64,000 nucleotides of DNA from Sabethes cyaneus (Eukaryota; Arthropoda; Insecta; Diptera; Culicidae), in assembly GCF_943734655.1 (NCBI RefSeq), contig NC_071354.1, positions 5,925,001-5,989,000 on the forward strand. The letters are read 5' to 3'. The position numbers and the translations under genes are program-made. Every line of letters begins with the position of its first letter. Position 1 is the first letter of the stretch. The notes below the pieces were generated by a model. The model was not told where the DNA came from, made no database searches, and worked only from the letters and a program-made list of their open reading frames with translations. Shown piece after piece: positions 57,901 to 64,000 of this stretch.

Positions 57901-60779
57901 CCAACGTGTGAGTGGGATGTAGCTCAGCCAGCCGGCAACCCTGCGCGTAACACAGATACAGAATGTTTGCATTCAACCGAGCAACTTTTCGATTAAAGGT
58001 GGCCTCCGAAAGGGCCGTTGTGCAGAAGTCGCCGTAGGAAACCTTATACGGGAGACGTACGTCCAAATAGAAGCACATGATCTGAACCAGTTGTGTGGCG
58101 TACGTTAGAGCCCCAGCAATGGTGTGTGCTGGATTTCTGCTTGCCATAGTTTTGATGGGGTCTTCATTTTTCATTGCACTGGAACTCACATCGGTTGCCG
58201 GGTTTACCGTTGCCCAGTCATTGTAAGCGGAATAATTTCCGTTCCCCGGCAGAACCGGAGCAACGATTATGTGTTGAATCTCACCGAAACTGTCCTGGAG
58301 GACCCACTTCCCCCGCACGTACGCCGTTCGCGTTGCCTCCGAGATTTCACTAATCCTGTTTTTGCTTTCTCCATCACTGCTGGAGAAGCTGCTCTTATTG
58401 CTGATCGCTTGCGAAATCGGAAAAATGTATTTGATCAGCTTCTCGATGTTGTCCCGTTTTATTATTTGCAGTTTGCTTTGCAATTGCTGCAGACATTCCC
58501 GCCGTCTTTCGCTTTCCTCCAGCTTCGATAGGACGTAATCGCCCAGCTTTCGTACCTGATCGTCGCACAGAGGCAGCTTCATCCGAAGCTGACGGTTTGA
58601 GTTTTGATATTCTTTCTTCAGCGACTGCAACCGTACCAAATTCTCCCGTTTCTTAACCATCACCACGCGCATTTTTTCAATAGTCTCCGACTTTCGTTTG
58701 ATTTCGGCACGCAACTGACAGCCGAGTCTTCTGCGAGCCATCAAGTGGACACATTTGTCCTCCAGGATGGCGTGAGCGGTTTGGAGGTTCTTGTAGCGAA
58801 GCTGCTTCTCCGAAAATCTGAAACGATTAAAAAACATATTTCAGTGTTTTTCAAACGCCGCCTTTCTTTGTCTTGTCGATTAATCACCTCTCCAGCAGGT
58901 GGTGAGACGAGTGCAGAAAGTCCCCATTTCGGATGCAGTTCCGGCAGTGGAAATTTCGTTTCGAGTAGCTGCAGACCGGGCAGCGCATCGAACCAGCGCT
59001 CAGGTTCGAAACGTCGTCATCGTTGCCGAACGATATGTGGAAATTTTCCGGGGCACCACCTTCCGACGTTAAACTGATGGCCATTTCGTCGCTGGAGGGA
59101 ACCGAACGATGATAGATGATGAAACTGCGCACAATTTTATATAAGCCTTTCCGGGGTGTTTTCACTTTTGATAGGCTTGATTTTTCTGCACGGAATGGTT
59201 CAAGGATCACACACTTTTGACTGCACAAAAGCGTAAAAATTAAATGGAATAAAACAGCTTTTTCCTCTGACGACGACCCCCACCTTGATGGATGCGAAAA
59301 ACCAAACCTACGTCGCACTTCTCACTGCGCTTTTCGTTTGACTGACGAACAAAAAATCACGAACGAATGACAACAATATACCAGCTGCGACGGCTGCTAA
59401 AGCGAGACTAAACGAGTGCGCACGGAACCAACGTGCGATGCACGGCGGGTGCGAAACAAAGAACGCTGATATCTGCCCACCCTGCTCGCTGCTCGTGTCG
59501 TGTTGTTTATGAAGTTTGCTGTCAAATGAGGCATGAATTCACACACGTACACATTCGCAAAGCGATCAGCTGGAGACTCAGCTGTGAGTGGATTGGTGAA
59601 AGTTATTGAAACAGGGATGTAGCCTTTGTCGTGATTTAAATTTTAAATGACCGATAATAAATATTTTCGTGGCTTAACAGTTTGCTTTCGTAAAATTGTT
59701 TTGACGTAGGACTACGTCTTACGGCAAGTTTTTAACTTTTTTTAATTTTCTAGTTCATTAAGCAAGGCTGAAAAAATCTTTATCGAGTTTTATGATAATA
59801 AATTTACTAATGATTCTCCCAAATTCGTTTTTTTTACAGCGCACTTTTCGGCAGTCTGGTGGCAATATCGGCCACCGAGTCGTCTGCTGGTGTATCACCG
59901 GTGACCCTAGCGAACGGTTCCGCAGCGGTAGTGGACGTCGCGGCAACCAGGCGGAACAGTCTACCGGCGGCACCGATTTGCAAAGCGCTCAAACACACAT
60001 CCGCCACGCTCGGGAACGGAAGCAGTAACGCCGTCCGGATGACGAACGACAGGGCACCGGTGGCGGATCACGCCAAGCGGACGCAGGAGGCACGTGATAT
60101 GCTCCGCAAGGCACAAATCGTTTGCTTCGATGTCGATTCGACCGTTATCACCGAGGAGGGTATCGATGAGCTGGCGCAGTTCTGCGGCAAAGGCGCCGAG
60201 GTGGCAGCACTGTACGAAATGACCTATCTCCCATTAACTGGCGGAAGCTAATTTTTTTTAAATTGTTTCAGTACCAAAGAAGCCATGGGCGGTAGCATGA
60301 CCTTCCAGGAAGCCTTGAAGCGACGGCTGGACATCATCAAACCTTCGCAGAAACAGATTCGCGAATTTCTCAAGACGCACCCGAGCACGATTTCCGCCGG
60401 CGTCCGAGAGCTGATCGACCAGCTGAGGCAGAACAGTGCCGAGATCTACCTGGTCAGCGGTGGATTTGATTGCCTGATCGAGCCGGTTGCCGATGCACTG
60501 GAGATTCCCCTGTGCAATCTGTTTGCTAATAAGTTGTATTTCTACTTCAACGGTGTGTTGCTTTCTGTGACTAACTAACGCTTATCAGACTAACCATGGT
60601 TTCGTCGCTTACAGGAACCTACGCCGGTTTCGATACCACGCAGGTGACGTCCAAATCCGGCGGTAAAGGCGAAGCGATCAAGATCATCAAGAGTCGCTTC
60701 AAGAACAACAAGGTGGTGGCGATGATTGGCGACGGTATGACAGATTTGGAAGCTAGCCCACCGGCCGATTATTTCATTG
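45974..60779 (+). CDS. aay: Phosphoserine phosphatase (PSPH/astray); last exon outside the window
   Basis: Exons 59840-60211, 60272-60552 and 60615-60779 are certain; the proposed first coding exon is 45974-45981 (ATGAATCG then GTGAGT), whose 2-nt overhang fits the 1-nt start of exon 2 and gives MNRALFGSLVAIS. About 275 residues are visible. HAD-family motifs: CFDVDSTVITEEGIDEL (nucleophile DxDST), TKEAMGGSMTFQEALKRRLD, YLVSGGF (motif II), SKSGGKG (Lys) and MIGDGMTDLEASPPAD (motif III). It makes L-serine from phosphoserine in the cytosol, the last step of serine synthesis. An 80-residue Ala/Ser-rich N-terminal extension precedes the catalytic domain. A donor at 60780 leads to a final exon (about 45 aa) beyond 64000. 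The first exon is inferred; an unseen exon nearer 59600 is the alternative. Confidence 0.85.
46020..46989. other. Intron-like sequence without recognised gene
   Basis: Small frames on both strands (46412-46696 -, 46649-46942 +) show no conserved domain. If the 45974 exon is right, this is PSPH intron 1. Confidence 0.4.
46990..47470 (-). mobile_element. Non-LTR RT fragment
   Basis: Minus strand: WRGITLH (about 47330-47350) followed by FCK/LQGNAQSHPGED-like text and ITTLRVILEQINSRI (47080-47170). This matches the region before RT box A, with degraded box A sequence at 47050. No other RT boxes are found on either side. Confidence 0.6.
47490..48745 (+). mobile_element. Tc1/mariner-superfamily transposase remnant (possibly DD37E type)
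   Basis: 47505-47640: HTH-like ADLSYRDIGKQLGIVHSTVS with RVVKHYYE. 48120-48310: VAKKLIPSK, VQRAKEREGFYSYKVQK, KSRARKLYTQML, and LIMYDETY, with the first catalytic Asp in the D-E-T-Y motif. After a 139-bp MITE (48325-48463), the frame resumes with SGSFRGYFTAQRKFSVPEEI, KKNMIWQAICSCDKR, APFVTTGTVNG and YLMECLQK. The final D/E part is missing. A duplicated N-terminal piece and stops show it is dead. The DD37E assignment is from resemblance only. Confidence 0.72.
48325..48463. mobile_element. 139-bp palindromic MITE inside a transposase
   Basis: CTATTCTGTATTTCGAACGA (48325-48344) is inverted as TCGTTCGAAATACAGAATAG (48444-48463). Further TTCGAAC/GTTCGAA motifs occur inside. It lies just after the catalytic DETY of the transposase. 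An ACTT on either side may be the target duplication, which would leave an extra CGATGTT at the right end. Confidence 0.75.
48760..49157. repeat. AT-rich tandem-like repeats
   Basis: Repeated words such as TATTCAATACTAA, GAATATCTC and CATTTTAGTATT recur at irregular 60-100 bp spacing. No gene. Confidence 0.55.
49160..49306. mobile_element. TA-flanked MITE, CACTGAAATCGC...GACTTGAGTG, copy 2 of the 39091 family
   Basis: Ends CACTGAAATCGCTTTTTACG and CGCGTGAAAAGTGACTTGAG with TA duplicated (49158-49159, 49307-49308). 147 bp with a short interior of the TTTCGGAATTTACG type. Similar CACTTTTTACGCGACTT text at 16570-16590 may be a third, truncated relative. Confidence 0.78.
49309..49639. other. Nothing recognised
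   Basis: AT-rich spacer. CATAGAGGCCTGTCCGGCCA (about 49428) is probably the 3' tail of the adjoining RTE element on the minus strand. Confidence 0.4.
49640..50101 (-). mobile_element. RTE-clade non-LTR, EN/RT linker
   Basis: Minus frame 49663-49998 reads TRQLEAALPTEEQLGAATLE, GWKGIKTAIGSTA and RNDWFDGECEQLVQEKNAAR, the conserved stretch between endonuclease and RT in mosquito-type RTE elements. 50000-50090 has the end of the endonuclease (FFSDV, YRSANIDSDHF). It continues across the 50102-51493 insertion to 51494-51960. Confidence 0.82.
50102..51493. mobile_element. 1392-bp non-autonomous TA-flanked element with ATCCGTACAC subterminal repeats
   Basis: Starts TCGAAATCCGTACACCTAA and ends TTCGAAGC..GTACGGATTTCGA. 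TA is present on both sides (50100-50101, 51494-51495). AAATCCGTACAC or its inverse occurs at least four times near the left end (50104, about 50292, 50323, 50344) and three times near the right (about 51057, 51461, 51480), with decayed variants (AAATCCGTGTAA, AAATCCGCACAG). AT-rich core, no ORF above 60 codons. It interrupts the RTE endonuclease. Confidence 0.82.
51494..51990 (-). mobile_element. RTE-clade non-LTR, endonuclease domain
   Basis: Minus frame 51352-51918: YSIINVHCPHEGRPDDEEAF, KIVIGDMNAQVGREAIY (catalytic Asp/Asn), RCVNFAAPRGMVVRSTFFPR, KATWRSPDQRTENQIDH. The catalytic His of the SDH motif is on the other side of the 50102-51493 insertion. Upstream it gives way to a gypsy remnant at about 52030. 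A well-preserved frame suggests recent activity. Confidence 0.85.
52030..53003 (-). mobile_element. Ty3/gypsy integrase
   Basis: The minus strand in order: VYHQPVLKAIHKGHPGQERM (H..H of the zinc-binding domain, 52860-52960), WQRLHVDYAGPFKGHYFLVI (first catalytic Asp), GLPETVVSDNGTQFS (second Asp), YNGQAERFVDTLKRGL (catalytic Glu) and a C-terminal tail of FRSPEKSAHGKS, ending GSAGYPLDTTRT. Frameshifts lie near 52730 and 52800. This enzyme inserts retrotransposon DNA. The 5' pol is partly at 53010-53510; no LTR pair is visible. Confidence 0.87.
53010..53510 (-). mobile_element. Ty3/gypsy pol, protease-RT remnant with internal deletion
   Basis: Minus frame 52900-53508: FPQLFSDSLGCCNKTEAKLY and VKPDVQPVFRG from the start of RT, then INLYDKFLFHFLKRIQNGTG and a run into the RNase H region. 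The FMDD-type RT core between is missing. Belongs with 52030-53003. Confidence 0.72.
53511..53770. other. Nothing recognised
   Basis: Junction between the gypsy and BEL remnants, no conserved frame. Confidence 0.35.
53771..54240 (-). mobile_element. BEL/Pao integrase C-terminal remnant
   Basis: Minus strand: HMGGAWERMIRTVKRNLQKL in 53947-54216, then in another frame DDDQSPVWTPNHLMIGSSNG and LSRPCIDNS..RLKRNWRLSQ, VANQFWVRLVLYC (53777-54178). Order and motifs match the end of BEL/Pao integrases. Distinct from the + strand copies at 20145 and 25948. Confidence 0.78.
54241..54889. other. Nothing recognised
   Basis: AT-rich, no conserved coding. Presumed intronic. Confidence 0.4.
54890..55975 (+). 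repeat. Three tandem-like copies of a TATA-box-containing repeat
   Basis: A block with a CAGCAGCAG run, CACTAGCTTACAAG, CAGCGGCAGTGCCAGTGA, a TATA box, GGTTCGCCG, CTGCTCATT and ACTGACGGACGGTCAG occurs starting near 54895, 55268 and 55800. TATAAAA is at 54999-55005 and 55892-55898, and TATAATAAAA at 55374-55383. The 3' halves (GGATCGACTGACGGGCAGCA ... TTATAAGAACTATAGTAATT) follow copies 1 and 2. Between copies 2 and 3 are GGCGGCAA-type minisatellite units (55460-55650). No ORF is shared by the copies. Confidence 0.78.
55976..56480. other. Nothing recognised
   Basis: AT-rich. CACAGTCCTACGTCACCCTT (about 56380) resembles the inverse of GACGTAGGACTACGTC at 59703, so a short dispersed motif is shared. 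Confidence 0.4.
56481..56790 (-). mobile_element. Non-LTR RT fragment (box B)
   Basis: Minus strand 56560-56770 reads STVRFNQTVRVIKPYLLVQV, PQGSNLGTLLF and NDVCQSLPDGC, an RT box B with its flank; the box C side is absent. Similar to the elements at 6881-7694 and 61687-63948. Confidence 0.65.
56791..57443. other. ATG14 3' flank and intronic sequence
   Basis: Nothing coding. A CT dinucleotide run (CTCTCTCTCTCTCTCT) lies at about 57402-57419, just after the ATG14 stop on the minus strand. AAATAT/AATAAA-like signals on the minus strand were not resolved. Confidence 0.4.
57444..59084 (-). CDS. Atg14: ATG14/Barkor, autophagy PI3-kinase complex subunit (complete, 3 exons)
   Basis: Exons 59084-58888, 58817-57763 and 57703-57444; GT/AG borders and phases agree, 503 aa. 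Start ATG at 59084 precedes the N-terminal cysteine motif CPVCSYSKRNFHCRNCIRNG (C-x2-C ... C-x2-C) that defines ATG14. Open frame upstream of it is treated as 5'UTR. A coiled coil follows (RRLGCQLRAEIKRKSETIEK ... LSKLEESERRRECLQQLQSK). The conserved core has LPYKVSYGDFCTTAL and ANILYLCYAQGCRL. The C-terminus ends SAVASVTSFWKGWTGK, like the BATS membrane-curvature helix. ATG14 directs VPS34 and Beclin 1 to phagophore initiation sites at the ER. It sits antisense upstream of PSPH exon 2. Confidence 0.95.
59085..59839. promoter_or_regulatory. ATG14 upstream region and PSPH intron end
   Basis: CG-rich, transposon-free until 59640, with short AACGA/CGCACG runs, as expected for the ATG14 promoter on the minus strand. 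A GAGTGCGAAG-like set of words near 59300-59340 could hold the start site. TAGGACTACGTCTTACGGCA (59707-59726) is a dispersed motif seen again at 60807 and in part at 61065. The interval ends with the PSPH acceptor TTTTTTTTACAG (to 59839). Confidence 0.45.
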
Positions 60780-61033
60780 GTAAGTGAATGTGATTGTGAC
60801 GTATAGGACTACGTCTTGTACGGCAAGGATTAGCTAGATAGGGTGTCATTCAAAAAAATCTATCTCGAAAACTGATCAGCTTTGTACGATTTTTTCCAAG
60901 CTATCATCGTGACAGATACTCCGAGTTTATCACATTTAGCACATCGCATGATCGAAACGATCAAATTCTGCCTTCAGATCAGTGTACACAGCGTTAATCT
61001 GGAGACTCCGTTCATTGCCGTACAAGTAAAATG
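60780..61033 (+). other. PSPH intron start
   Basis: Donor GTAAGTG at 60780. A GACTACGTCTTGTACGGCAA dispersed motif lies near 60808. Otherwise nothing recognised. Confidence 0.5.
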
Positions 61034-61640
61034 ACTTACTTACTTACTTACTTAATTGGTCTAACGTCTTACGACAAGGCCTGCACAGTATAATTTCTCC
61101 ATCTGTTACGGTCCATGGCAACTGATCGTCAGTTCCGCGGGCACTCAGTGCTCGCCAGATCTCGCTCCACCTGGTCTTACCACCTCGCTGGCTGTGCTTC
61201 TCTTCGTCTTGTTCCTACCGAATTCGATGCGAAAAGCATTTTTGCAGGATAGTTGTCCGACATCCTAGCAACATGTCCTGCCCAACGTAACCGTCCAGCT
61301 TTAACCACTTTCTGAATAGTTGGTTCGCCGAAGAGACGCGCGAGCTCGTCGACGTGATTCATTCTTCGCCTCCATACACCGTTCTCTTACACTCCGTCAA
61401 AGATGGTTCTTAGCACCCGCCGTTCGAAAACTCCGAGTGCTTGTAGATCCTCTTCTAGCAGTGTCCACTTTTTGTGCCCGTAGAGGACAACCGGTCTAAT
61501 TAGCGTTTTGTACAGTGTGCACTTTATACGGGAGCTCAAATTGTTCAACCGCAAGTGTTTGTGGAGTCCGTAGTAGGTCCGACTTCCGCTGATAATACGT
61601 CTTTTAATCTCACGGCTGGTATTGGTGTCTTCTGTTATTT
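61034..61640 (-). mobile_element. RTE-clade non-LTR, 3' coding end with (AAGT)n tail
   Basis: The minus strand 61177-61362 reads NHVDELARLFGEPTIQKVVK and AGRLRWAGHVARM, the conserved C-terminal end of RTE ORF2. Upstream (61380-61630) reads ERRVLRTIFDGV and TLYKTLIRPVVLYGH, also RTE-typical, in shifted frames. The + strand ACTTACTTACTTACTTA (61034-61051) is the minus-strand (TAAG)n tail that ends such elements. 5'-truncated. An RTE of the same type is at 49640-51990. Confidence 0.8.
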
Positions 61641-64000
61641 ATTATATTATATTATCTTCAACTTAGAGTTGTACAGACAATTTGTTTTAGTCTAATAGTT
61701 GTATCCTACGCTTATAAATAATTTTACTAATGTCGAAATCGTACACGTCTCCAGCATCATTGAAGACACGGAAGCACATGGCCCAAGGTTCGTTGTACCC
61801 GTAGTTTGTACGATGAGAAGGCTGCCACAGAAGGGTAAGATTCCGGAGTTGCCTTCGGGGGACATGGATGTTAACTTGGTTTAAAAGAGAGCTGCAATCT
61901 TGGCTGCAATCAACATCTCCGTTTAGTAGTCCGAAAACAAAAAGTCTTTGCAATAATTTCCGTCTCGCAGCTAACGAATGCAGGTCGATCAGTTTACAGC
62001 GTTCCCCATAGGCCGGTAGATTTAAAGGATCGTCCCAGGGCAGAAAACCCAGAGCGTATCTCAGGAATTTTTTTGGATAGTCTCTAATCTATTGATATGC
62101 ACAGCATGGTATGGAGCCCATACAACAACAGCGTATTCCAGAATGCTGCGGACAAGTGCACAGTACAACGATTTAAGTGCGTATATATCCTGGAATGCTT
62201 TAGTGTTTCTTTTCACGAAACCTAGAATTGCGAAAGCCTTAGCTGTTATTGTAGAGATGTGATCATTGAACCTAGCTTTACAATCAATAGTAACGCCCAA
62301 ATCCTTAATAGCCTGTACTCGACGTAAATGGTTTTGCCCGATAGTGTAATCGTTTTGCAGGGGGTCACGTAGGCGGCTAAAAGATATGACGCAACATTTC
62401 GTGACGTTAACTTCCATGCCGTTCAGAGTGCACCATCGTGAGAGAGAATTAATATCGCCTTGAAGAGCGCACCCATCAAGTGCGGACTTAATTTCACGGA
62501 ATATCTTTAAGTCGTCTGCGAACATAAGTTTAGAACAGCTCAAACGGCTGCATAGTTCGTTAACAAAAAGTACAAATACCAAGTCAAGGGTCCTAGATGA
62601 CTGCCTTGAGGCACACCGGATGGCACCTCGATACAAGCCGAATTAGTACCATTGATGCTGATAAAAGCAGAGCGTTCGGTAAGGTATGATTGGATCCACT
62701 GTGTTACCCAGGTTGGTAACCCCACACACCTAATTTTTTCTACTGCCAGTGCGTGTGGAACTTTGTCGAATGCCTTGCTGAAGTCGATGTATATCGCATC
62801 GACCTGTCTTCTTTTTTCAATGCTCGTGATTAGTGAGTTGAAGAAGACCATCAAATTCGTGGCTGTAGACCGTTTTCTCATAAAACCGTGTTGGTGTTCC
62901 GAAATTATCGGGTGTACTGCATGATACACATCATAGACCATCTTTTCAAGAACCTTGGGGAGACAGCTCAGAATTGAAATTCCTTGATAGTTCTCAATGT
63001 CGGGGGCATTTCCAGTCCTGTGTATAGGAGTGATGGACGCGACTTTCCACATTGTTGGAAAAATACCACAATCTAGTGAAATCTAGTGTGGCAAATTGTT
63101 TAATGAACGATGGTGGCAGACTGTCTGGACCAGGACCTTTTGAGGAATCTACGGACGAAAGTGCTTGTTTCACATCCTCGATGGACACAATCAAGTGTCG
63201 CAGATAGATGTTGTAATGCGCTATGCCGGTCAGCCAATCCCGATGTTCATCCGGCGTATGAGTAGGATGAATGTTCGAGAACACACTCTTGAAGAACTTA
63301 GCAAAAAGTTCAGTAGCAGCCACCGCGGAGTCCGCGCGAGCTTCTTTCAAGAAAACATCGACATCGACCGCCATTACGTCTAAGCTTCTTCACAAAAGTC
63401 CAAAAAGTCGATGAATCCCGTTTTGCGTTCGCCTCATTGCGCAACACGTACTCATGGAATACAGTGTTCAACCGGCTGGAGTAAAACTCTTCCATGTCGC
63501 GAAGTAGCTGCTTGTTTTCCTCTGATCGTAGTTTAATAAACCGTTTTCTGGCTTTTCGTAATCTGTTTCTAAGATTTCGCAACTCAGGGGTCCACCAAGA
63601 TTGGCTGAATTGCACTCGGGGCAGTTTTTGTCTAATAGGGATACAGTCGTGGATGATATCGAAGATCACATCATAAAACCGGAAAACAGCGTAGTCAACG
63701 TCACAATCTGCTAAAACTGTTGTCCAGTCTAAGGATTGAAGGCGTGTATGAACTGCAGCTTCATCGCAGGAGTCATAGTCATAGTAATAGCGAACTGTAG
63801 CGAAGTCTTCAGTAGCCCGAATGTAGTCAAATTTAACAATAAAAGGTCTATGATGAGCGACAAGTTTTAAAATTCCACTGGGCGGTTCGAAGAGTTCAAT
63901 TTTGTCAGTGTCGCTAACGAAAGCCAGGTCAAGTAGTGTGTCATTCACATTACGAATATCCTGAATCTGTTGTAACCCACATGCTAGAATGGATTGATTC
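61641..64000 (-). mobile_element. Jockey-superfamily non-LTR element, EN end and RT, near complete
   Basis: Minus strand from the right edge: endonuclease end and linker with SQSWWTPELRNLRNRLRKAR and RFIKLRSEENKQL (63310-63948); GPGPDSLPPSFIKQF (box 1, 62994-63374); WKVASITPIHRTGNA, ISILSCLPKVLEKM, AIYIDFSKAFDKVPH (box A), PSGVPQGSHLGPL (box B; 62540-63052); MFADDLKIF (box C), VNVTKCCVISF, LGVTIDCKARFNDHI and LYCALVRSILEYA (62061-62636); C-terminus 61687-61953. Three frameshifts separate the frames. The 3' end is a (TATTA)n-like tail at 61635-61655. The 5' part is outside the window. Confidence 0.88.

Noticed and set aside
57799..59077. Plus-strand ORFs overlapping ATG14 (57799-57996, 58124-58531, 58604-59077)
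   Set aside because: They are antisense shadows of the ATG14 exons and have no domain of their own.
1..64000. CRISPR arrays, operons, bacterial ribosome-binding sites
   Set aside because: The window has spliced eukaryotic genes; the repeat arrays are MITE interiors or satellites with no regular unique spacers.
1..64000. Endogenous copies of RNA viruses, as are common in mosquito genomes
   Set aside because: No polymerase, nucleoprotein or glycoprotein motifs other than those of retrotransposons were seen on either strand.

Overview
This is a eukaryotic window, most likely from a culicine-type mosquito. The evidence is GT/AG-spliced host genes with insect orthologues, kilobase-scale introns, a TATA-less Inr+DPE promoter of the insect kind, and dense layering of dipteran transposons (Jockey, RTE and LOA/I-like non-LTR elements, BEL/Pao, Ty3/gypsy, pogo and Tc1/mariner relatives, tRNA-derived SINEs and many MITEs). 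Genus cannot be fixed from the sequence alone.

Four host genes are supported. (1) The 3' two thirds of a BRSK/SAD-type Ser/Thr kinase (Drosophila sff-like) on the + strand, 17557-30533, in 10 exons with phases that all agree; it enters at the catalytic HRDLKPEN motif, so the N-lobe exons lie upstream of the window. Its last intron (19956-30457) is about 10.5 kb of transposon debris. (2) A complete MSH4 (meiotic MutS homologue) on the + strand, 33061-36091, 6 exons, about 907 aa, starting shortly after the kinase 3'UTR. (3) A complete ATG14/Barkor autophagy gene on the - strand, 59084-57444, 3 exons, 503 aa. (4) Phosphoserine phosphatase (astray/PSPH) on the + strand, exons 59840-60779, with its last exon beyond the window. 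A phase-compatible 8-nt first coding exon at 45974, just downstream of a perfectly spaced Inr/DPE promoter, would place ATG14 antisense inside PSPH intron 1.

The remainder is mobile DNA. 1-3137: LOA/I-like non-LTR element. 4085-4285: Tc1 fragment. 4300-6371: Jockey element. 6580-10629: non-LTR element split by a 2.2-kb foldback element. 10822-12603: hAT-like TIR pair enclosing debris. 12604-15904: pogo/Tigger-like transposase broken by a SINE and by a Transib-like element. 20145-30100: BEL/Pao, RTE and LOA/I-like fragments with several MITEs. 36900-43330: RTE pieces, foldbacks and a Ty3/gypsy remnant. 46990-56800: RT fragments, a mariner-like transposase, an RTE element split by a 1.4-kb TA-flanked element, Ty3/gypsy and BEL remnants, and a triplicated TATA-box-containing repeat. 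61030-64000: RTE 3' end and a non-LTR element running off the edge.

The most informative signal is insertion stratigraphy. Because several MITEs landed inside recognisable coding sequence, their exact boundaries and target duplications can be read off. This shows a group of elements with CCC...GGG ends and 2-bp duplications (three insertions), a Transib-like element (CACTATG end, 5-bp duplication), and TA-duplicating families. The other points worth attention are a mosquito MSH4 with an eroded ATPase signature loop, the nested gene arrangement of ATG14 and PSPH, and a possible alternative C-terminus of the kinase.
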